A stretch of 9,641 nucleotides of DNA from JASFWK01 sp050049355 (lineage in GTDB: Bacteria; Chloroflexota; Anaerolineae; B4-G1; DUEL01): the NCBI GenBank assembly GCA_050049355.1, contig JASFWK010000079.1:1-9641 (forward strand), in the 5' to 3' direction. The translations under genes and the position numbers were made by a program. This document shows, one piece after another, positions 6,436-9,641 of the stretch. The notes under the pieces were generated by a model. The model was not told where the DNA came from. It ran no database searches and saw nothing but the letters and a program-made list of their open reading frames with translations. Position 1 is the first letter of the stretch. Each line of letters starts with the position of its first letter.

Positions 6436-7342
6436 ACTCCTGATCCCTCAGCGCCTGCTGGAGTCGTTGGGTACGCTGCTCTGAGAAGGTCGGCTTATCA
6501 ATGTTCACAAAGTTCCCTTCGACCAGCTCACCTCCCAGCGCGATGTCCGTCTTGCTCAGGTCAACGTCATGCTGGATGACACCGTGTTCGTGGTAGTAGT
6601 GCAACGTGTCCAACCCGCGGCGCTGCTTGTGCCGACGCCCGAAACCGATTGGGCAGGGGGAGATCACCTCGACCAGACTGAATCCGGGCTTAAGCAGCGC
6701 CTCGGTCATAGAACGCTCCAGCCGTCGGGCGTGGAGTACTGTCCAGCGCGCCACGTACACTGCCCCACTGGCGGCAGCCAGCGTCGAGACGTTGAACGGG
6801 TACTCGTAGTTGCCGTAGGGGGATGTAGTGGTGATGCCGCCGATGGGCGTCGTCGCCCCGACCTGCCCGCCAGTCATACCATAGTTGAAGTTGTTGACGC
6901 AGATGACAGTCATATCGATATTTCGTCGGGCGGCATGGATGAAGTGATTACCACCGATAGTCACCAGATCCCCATCGCCGGAGAATACCACCACCTTCAG
7001 TTCTGGATTGCCCAGTTTGAGGCCTGTAGCAAAGGGGATGGCCCGGCCGTGGGTGGTGTGGAATGAGTCCAACTTGACGTAGCCCGCAACTCGTCCGGTG
7101 CAGCCGATCCCCGAAACCACTGCCACCTTGTCGAGGTCCAGGGCCGACTTGCACAGCGCGCTGAGAAAGCAGGTCAGGGCCGTGCCTAATCCGCAGCCAG
7201 GGCACCAGATGTGCGGCAGCCGCTCGGTACGCAGCAGACTGTCCATCGGGTGACGACCATGAAACGCCTCGTCCAACCCCTCGGCCTCGGTGTGTGTCTC
7301 CAGCGTCTTGTCTATTCGATAGCTCTCCATCTCCAGCTTCAT
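6434..7342 (-). CDS. korB: 2-oxoacid:ferredoxin oxidoreductase beta subunit, TPP-binding (KorB)
   Basis: A 302-residue TPP-binding subunit. WCPGCGLG (Cys47, Cys50) is the conserved N-terminal cysteine motif, with SGIGCTGR (Cys81) following. The thiamine pyrophosphate motif is GDGDLVTIGGNHF, starting at Gly122, with its closing asparagines in CVNNFNYGMTGGQ (Asn150, Asn151). SPCPIGFGRRHK lies in the C-terminal part. In this family the beta subunit holds TPP and a [4Fe-4S] cluster and forms the active site with KorA. The first 40 residues or so form a charged extension before the conserved core, a little longer than in many homologues, but a GGAGG (7351-7355) 8 nt before ATG 7342 supports this start. 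korC begins 10 nt after the stop. It belongs to the same operon and very likely the same enzyme as the flanking kor genes. Confidence 0.94.
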   Translation of the reverse strand: MKLEMESYRIDKTLETHTEAEGLDEAFHGRHPMDSLLRTERLPHIWCPGCGLGTALTCFLSALCKSALDLDKVAVVSGIGCTGRVAGYVKLDSFHTTHGRAIPFATGLKLGNPELKVVVFSGDGDLVTIGGNHFIHAARRNIDMTVICVNNFNYGMTGGQVGATTPIGGITTTSPYGNYEYPFNVSTLAAASGAVYVARWTVLHARRLERSMTEALLKPGFSLVEVISPCPIGFGRRHKQRRGLDTLHYYHEHGVIQHDVDLSKTDIALGGELVEGNFVNIDKPTFSEQRTQRLQQALRDQE

Positions 7343-7381
7343 ATACGATTCCTCCGCTCTAGCTTCTGCAAGTGCGCGGCT

Positions 7382-8563
7382 CTACTCGTCCACCTTGCGT
7401 CCAGCCGCCCTGCGGATTGCGTTCAATACCTTCTTTGGGTTGTGGATGTTCCCTCCCGGATGTGGTACGGAGACAACTTCTGCTTGGCCTGCCGTGCAGC
7501 GTTCCACCTCGCGCACGATCTGCCCCATGTTGATCTCCGGGACGACGAGGGCGTCTACTTGGCCAGCCAGTTCCCGAATGTGCTGGTCTGGGAAGGGCCA
7601 CACGGTCACCAACCTCAGAAGCCCCACGTCGATACCTTCTTCGCGCGCCATCTGCATGGGCCAGACGGAAGCGCGGGCGGCCATGCCGTAGGAGACGATG
7701 GCCACATCAGCGTCGTCCAGGGCGTTCTCTTCCATCATGATGATATCATCTTTGTTCTTCTCGATCTTGTCGATGAGCCGTTGGACCAGGGGCCACTGGG
7801 CGCTATCGTCGGCTGTGGCCGGGTAGCCGCGCTCGTCGTGAGTCAATCCCGTGGTGTGGATGCGGTAGCCTTCGCCAGCGACGGCCATAGGCGGCACCCA
7901 TTCGCCGGGCGCGACGCGGTAGGGCTGGTACTCATCCGGCGGCACCGTCGGCTTGCGCCGGGACACGATTTCGATTTCCTCGAGAGGTGGGATGACCACC
8001 TTCTCGGTCATGTGCCCCACCTCGGCGTCGGTCATAACCAGCACCGGCGTGCGGTAGATCTCTGACAGATTGAACGCGTGAATGGTCAGGTCAAAGAGCT
8101 CCTGCGGCGAGGAGGGCGCCAGCGCAATGATGGAATAGTCGCCGTGGGAGCCCCACCGTGCCTGCATCATATCTCCCTGACTGACCAACGTCGGCAGGCC
8201 TGTGGAGGGACCTCCTCGCTGCACGTTTACCAGCACGCAAGGTGTCTCCAGCATGATGCCCAGGCCCAGGTTCTCCATCATCAGTGAGAAACCAGGTCCG
8301 CTCGTGGCTGTCATTGCTTTCACCCCTGCCCACGAGGCGCCCAGCACGGCGTTCATAGAGCCGAGTTCGTCCTCCATCTGGATGTACATCCCATCCACCA
8401 GGGGGAGTCGCTCGCTCATGCGCTGTGCTATCTCCGTGGCCGGGGTGATGGGATAGCCGGCAAAGAAGCGACAGCTGGCGCAGATGGCTGCCTCAGCACA
8501 AGCTATGTCTCCCAGCATGAAGAACTCGCCGCTTAGCGTGCCATCGTGGTCTGATCGGCTCAT
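7382..8563 (-). CDS. korA: 2-oxoacid:ferredoxin oxidoreductase alpha subunit (KorA)
   Basis: A complete 393-residue protein of the usual KorA length. It covers the pyrimidine-binding domain and the C-terminal domain of the TPP-dependent 2-oxoacid:acceptor oxidoreductases, which convert a 2-oxoacid and CoA to acyl-CoA, CO2 and reduced ferredoxin. Visible markers are the AGYPITPATE motif (residues 35-44), the MEDELGSMNAVLGASWAG stretch (about 63-80), TATSGPGFSLM (85-95), QRGGPSTGLPT (115-125), and a C-terminal VWPFPDQ...PEINMGQIVREVER region. The start ATG overlaps the korD stop (ATGA). Met16, in front of LGDIACAEAAI, matches the usual family start more closely and is a possible alternative. 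korB follows after 39 nt. Whether the substrate is 2-oxoglutarate or another 2-oxoacid such as pyruvate, a branched-chain or an aryl 2-oxoacid cannot be decided from sequence alone; the gene symbol reflects the family. Confidence 0.93.
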   Translation of the reverse strand: MSRSDHDGTLSGEFFMLGDIACAEAAICASCRFFAGYPITPATEIAQRMSERLPLVDGMYIQMEDELGSMNAVLGASWAGVKAMTATSGPGFSLMMENLGLGIMLETPCVLVNVQRGGPSTGLPTLVSQGDMMQARWGSHGDYSIIALAPSSPQELFDLTIHAFNLSEIYRTPVLVMTDAEVGHMTEKVVIPPLEEIEIVSRRKPTVPPDEYQPYRVAPGEWVPPMAVAGEGYRIHTTGLTHDERGYPATADDSAQWPLVQRLIDKIEKNKDDIIMMEENALDDADVAIVSYGMAARASVWPMQMAREEGIDVGLLRLVTVWPFPDQHIRELAGQVDALVVPEINMGQIVREVERCTAGQAEVVSVPHPGGNIHNPKKVLNAIRRAAGRKVDE

Positions 8564-8835
8564 AGAAGCACTACCTCACCTTCTGTCTCCTCGACATAGA
8601 TGGAAAACTCCGGACAGAGCAACTGACACAGTCCGCAGCTGACGCAGGCGTCCTCCCTAATGACCGTGGGAGGGTGATATCCCTTCGTGTTGATCTCGTC
8701 CGAGACTTCGAGCACGTCGCGCGGGCAGAAGTCGACGCACCAACCGCAGCCCTTACAGCGCTCCTTCAGGACGTGGAGTACGCCGCGAGGTATTCTGATC
8801 TCCTCCAGGTCTAAAGGTCTTCTCCAGAATTTCAA
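8560..8835 (-). CDS. korD: 2-oxoacid:ferredoxin oxidoreductase delta subunit, 2x[4Fe-4S] ferredoxin (KorD-like)
   Basis: A 91-residue bacterial-type ferredoxin with two complete cluster motifs: CKGCGWCVDFCP (Cys27, 30, 33, 37) and CVSCGLCQLLCP (Cys64, 67, 70, 74). The first cluster is followed by PRDVLEVS and the second is preceded by a KGYHPP stretch, a spacing typical of the small ferredoxin subunit of four-subunit 2-oxoacid oxidoreductases. It would take electrons from the alpha/beta core and deliver them to soluble acceptors, here plausibly the HdrA-like proteins encoded downstream. The start is TTG with a strong AGGGAGG at 7-nt spacing. The TGA stop overlaps the korA ATG by 4 nt (ATGA), showing translational coupling. 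It is the first gene of the complete kor set, in the common korD-A-B-C order. The protein is soluble, with no signal peptide. A free-standing ferredoxin is the alternative, but the context favours KorD. Confidence 0.9.
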   Translation of the reverse strand: MKFWRRPLDLEEIRIPRGVLHVLKERCKGCGWCVDFCPRDVLEVSDEINTKGYHPPTVIREDACVSCGLCQLLCPEFSIYVEETEGEVVLL

Positions 8836-8842
8836 CCTTGTG

Positions 8843-8849
8843 CCTCCCT
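8843..8849 (-). promoter_or_regulatory. Shine-Dalgarno sequence deciding the TTG start of korD
   Basis: On the minus strand AGGGAGG lies 7 nt before TTG (8835-8833). Together they support the rare TTG initiation codon for the ferredoxin gene, because no ATG or GTG in the frame is placed as well. The site overlaps the stop codon of the doubtful upstream ORF. Confidence 0.7.
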
Positions 8850-9216
8850 ACTGGACACCGAGAGTGAGCTTCACCAGATCGGGAAGGGCTCCCCGCTGGA
8901 TTGCTGCCTCCAGCGGGTGTGGCCGAATCGAGCCCTTCCCAATGTACCAAGCCTGGCTCCTCGGTTCTGTGTATTGGATCATCTCTACTCGCTGCTGAGT
9001 CGCGCGAGTCCCCGATTTGAGGTTGCCCACGACAAGCAGTTTGAGCGGGCCCTCAGCCCGAAGCCAAGCTGTGCGCGTTCCAGCTCTTGGCGAGAGTCGA
9101 TGGGAGAGTTTTGGCAGCTCGGCGCGGCTGGGGACGTGCTCCGCGGATTGTTCGATGCAGCTTGCCTTCATAGTGGCTTTCTTGTGGCTGGTCGATCCCC
9201 GAGGAAGAGCGGTCAT
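8848..9216 (-). CDS. Doubtful 122-codon ORF in the korA'-korD gap
   Basis: This open frame fills most of the 400-bp gap and ends at TAG (8850-8848), within the Shine-Dalgarno sequence of korD. No family is recognised. The first two thirds are rich in Arg, Ser and Thr and look random. The last 44 or so codons, from an internal ATG followed by IQYTEPRSQAW, look more protein-like and favour G or C at the third position. There is no clear Shine-Dalgarno sequence before the ATG at 9216, no signal peptide and no membrane segment. The DNA also contains a strong nested inverted repeat (8881-8940), which argues for a structured RNA or leader instead. It may be a real small gene using a later start, a decayed remnant of a mobile sequence, or non-coding. 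I do not assign a function. Confidence 0.2.
   Translation of the reverse strand: MTALPRGSTSHKKATMKASCIEQSAEHVPSRAELPKLSHRLSPRAGTRTAWLRAEGPLKLLVVGNLKSGTRATQQRVEMIQYTEPRSQAWYIGKGSIRPHPLEAAIQRGALPDLVKLTLGVQ
8881..8940 (-). other. Nested inverted repeat in the leader of the kor-hdr operon, candidate structured RNA
   Basis: The outer arms GGGAAGGGCT (8881-8890) and AGCCCTTCCC (8931-8940) are perfectly complementary over 10 bp. Inside them, CCCGCTGGA (8892-8900) pairs perfectly with TCCAGCGGG (8909-8917), a 9-bp stem with an 8-nt loop. On the minus strand the structure would end 45 nt upstream of the korD start, within a transcript leader. A small hairpin, GTGA-loop-TCAC (8864-8874), follows, and CGGGC/GCCCG (9046-9060) lies further upstream. 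I see no U-tract after it and no T-box or other riboswitch consensus that I recognise. It may be a cis-regulatory leader, a processing or stability element, or a remnant of a mobile sequence. The pairing is directly visible; the function is inference. Confidence 0.5.
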
Positions 9217-9236
9217 CCGTCTTCTGGGTGACCGCT
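9208..9236 (-). terminator. Hairpin overlapping the korA' stop codon, possible terminator
   Basis: AGCGGTCA (9208-9215) is a perfect inverted repeat of TGACCGCT (9229-9236), giving an 8-bp stem with a 13-nt loop that begins within the korA' stop codon. The position at a gene end is right for a transcription terminator. On the minus strand the stem is followed by CTTCCTCGGGG, not a clear U-tract, so intrinsic termination is uncertain. It could equally be an mRNA-stabilising 3' hairpin. Confidence 0.35.
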
Positions 9237-9641
9237 AGAGGCTTCGTCCTTCTATGGCGGCCAGAATCTCTCCTGGCTTGATGATCTCCCCGTCGGCGCG
9301 GTTGACCCGCTGAACTTTGCGCCGGCCCGCCACGCGCTCCACCTCCAGCACGATCTGTCCCAGGTTCATCTCCGGCACTACCACCCGATGGAGCCGCTCC
9401 GCAGCCTGCTCAACGATCTCCTCGGGGAAGGGCCACAGGGTCTTGAGCTTCAGGAAGCCCACCCGGCGGCCCCGCTGGCGGGCCATCTCCACCGCGTGCC
9501 GGGCGGAGCGGGCGGTGGTCCCGTAGGCTATTACCAGCGTGTCCGCTTCCTCTACCCCATCCTCTTCGTAGAGTAGTATATCGGACAAGCTCCGCGTGAT
9601 CTTGCGGAAGATCCGCTCCAGCCAGGGGTTCACTTCGTCCA
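9235..9641 (-). CDS. 2-oxoacid:ferredoxin oxidoreductase alpha subunit (KorA-like), C-terminal part, cut by window edge
   Basis: The reading frame is open to the right edge of the window and ends at TAG (9237-9235), so only the last 135 or so residues are visible. A GTG at 9633 is in frame but is almost certainly internal. The visible part is the C-terminal transketolase-like domain of KorA-type subunits: it contains AYGTTARSARHAV, the LWPFPEE motif, VVVPEMNLGQIVLEVER, and ends with a GEIIKPGEIL segment. It is a paralogue of the complete korA at 7382-8563, which has the matching segments SYGMAARASV, VWPFPDQ and VVPEINMGQIVREVER. KorA normally works with a TPP-binding KorB encoded next to it, but no korB follows here; about 400 bp without a recognised gene come next. 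It is therefore either the last gene of another kor operon, with korB upstream, or a copy left by duplication. The family call is firm; the substrate cannot be told. Confidence 0.88.
   Translation of the reverse strand, partial: DEVNPWLERIFRKITRSLSDILLYEEDGVEEADTLVIAYGTTARSARHAVEMARQRGRRVGFLKLKTLWPFPEEIVEQAAERLHRVVVPEMNLGQIVLEVERVAGRRKVQRVNRADGEIIKPGEILAAIEGRSL

Noticed and set aside
7211..8065. Long open frame of 284 codons on the plus strand
   Set aside because: It lies antisense to korA and korB, which have strong family motifs, and its translation shows no recognisable domain. It is a shadow caused by GC-rich codon use.
8917..9231. Plus-strand ORF of 104 codons in the korA'-korD gap
   Set aside because: There is no recognised family, no Shine-Dalgarno sequence before the ATG, and it opposes the direction of every other gene.
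8836..9234. T-box or other known riboswitch in the leader
   Set aside because: I could not find the T-box consensus, a cobalamin or SAM core, or a terminator U-tract, so only an unnamed structured element is reported.
8836..9234. Group II intron or insertion sequence remnant
   Set aside because: No domain V-like hairpin, no reverse transcriptase or transposase motif, and no flanking direct repeats were seen.
1..9641. CRISPR array, tRNA, rRNA, integrase or phage genes
   Set aside because: No regularly spaced repeats, no tRNA cloverleaf pattern, no rRNA-like stretches and no mobility genes were seen in the window.

Overview
The window is a dense block of genes, all on the minus strand (transcription runs from high to low coordinates). 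It encodes soluble, iron-sulfur-rich redox enzymes of an anaerobic type. GC content looks high, starts are preceded by bacterial GGAGG-type Shine-Dalgarno sequences, and GTG and TTG starts are used. The gene mix (2-oxoacid:ferredoxin oxidoreductase, HdrA-like flavoproteins, MvhD, HdrC) fits a strict anaerobe. A bacterium such as a Chloroflexota or deltaproteobacterial-type lineage is more likely than a methanogen, but the lineage is inferred from gene style and was not tested.

Layout in transcription order: (1) 9641-9235, the 3' end of a first KorA-like subunit, cut by the window edge. (2) 9234-8836, a roughly 400-bp stretch with no recognised gene. It holds a hairpin at the korA' stop, a two-tier inverted repeat just before the next operon, and one doubtful 122-codon reading frame. 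(3) 8835-5869, a complete korD-korA-korB-korC set encoding a four-subunit 2-oxoacid:ferredoxin oxidoreductase, tightly packed. (4) 5872-5795, a possible 25-codon ORF in the korC-hdrA1 gap. (5) 5781-3024, two tandem, clearly paralogous short HdrA-like flavoproteins. (6) 3000-1300, a third HdrA-like protein with a different domain set. (7) 1299-709, rfbC, a dTDP-sugar epimerase gene wedged without spacing between hdrA3 and mvhD. (8) 716-255, mvhD. (9) 187 to the left edge, the start of an HdrC-like ferredoxin.

How they may work together (inference): KorABCD oxidises a 2-oxoacid with CoA to an acyl-CoA and passes low-potential electrons through KorD to the HdrA-like flavoproteins. MvhD and HdrC are, in known Hdr complexes, the [2Fe-2S] adaptor to a dehydrogenase and the link to HdrB. 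Together this suggests a 2-oxoacid-linked, possibly electron-bifurcating or confurcating, Hdr complex. Its unusual point is that the domains of one classical HdrA are shared out over three proteins. The two short copies hold the FAD domain plus inserted ferredoxin. The third holds the N-terminal cysteine domain and C-terminal 2x[4Fe-4S] domain but has lost the inserted ferredoxin and several core cysteines. The rfbC insertion, translationally interlocked with mvhD, is the other clear oddity.
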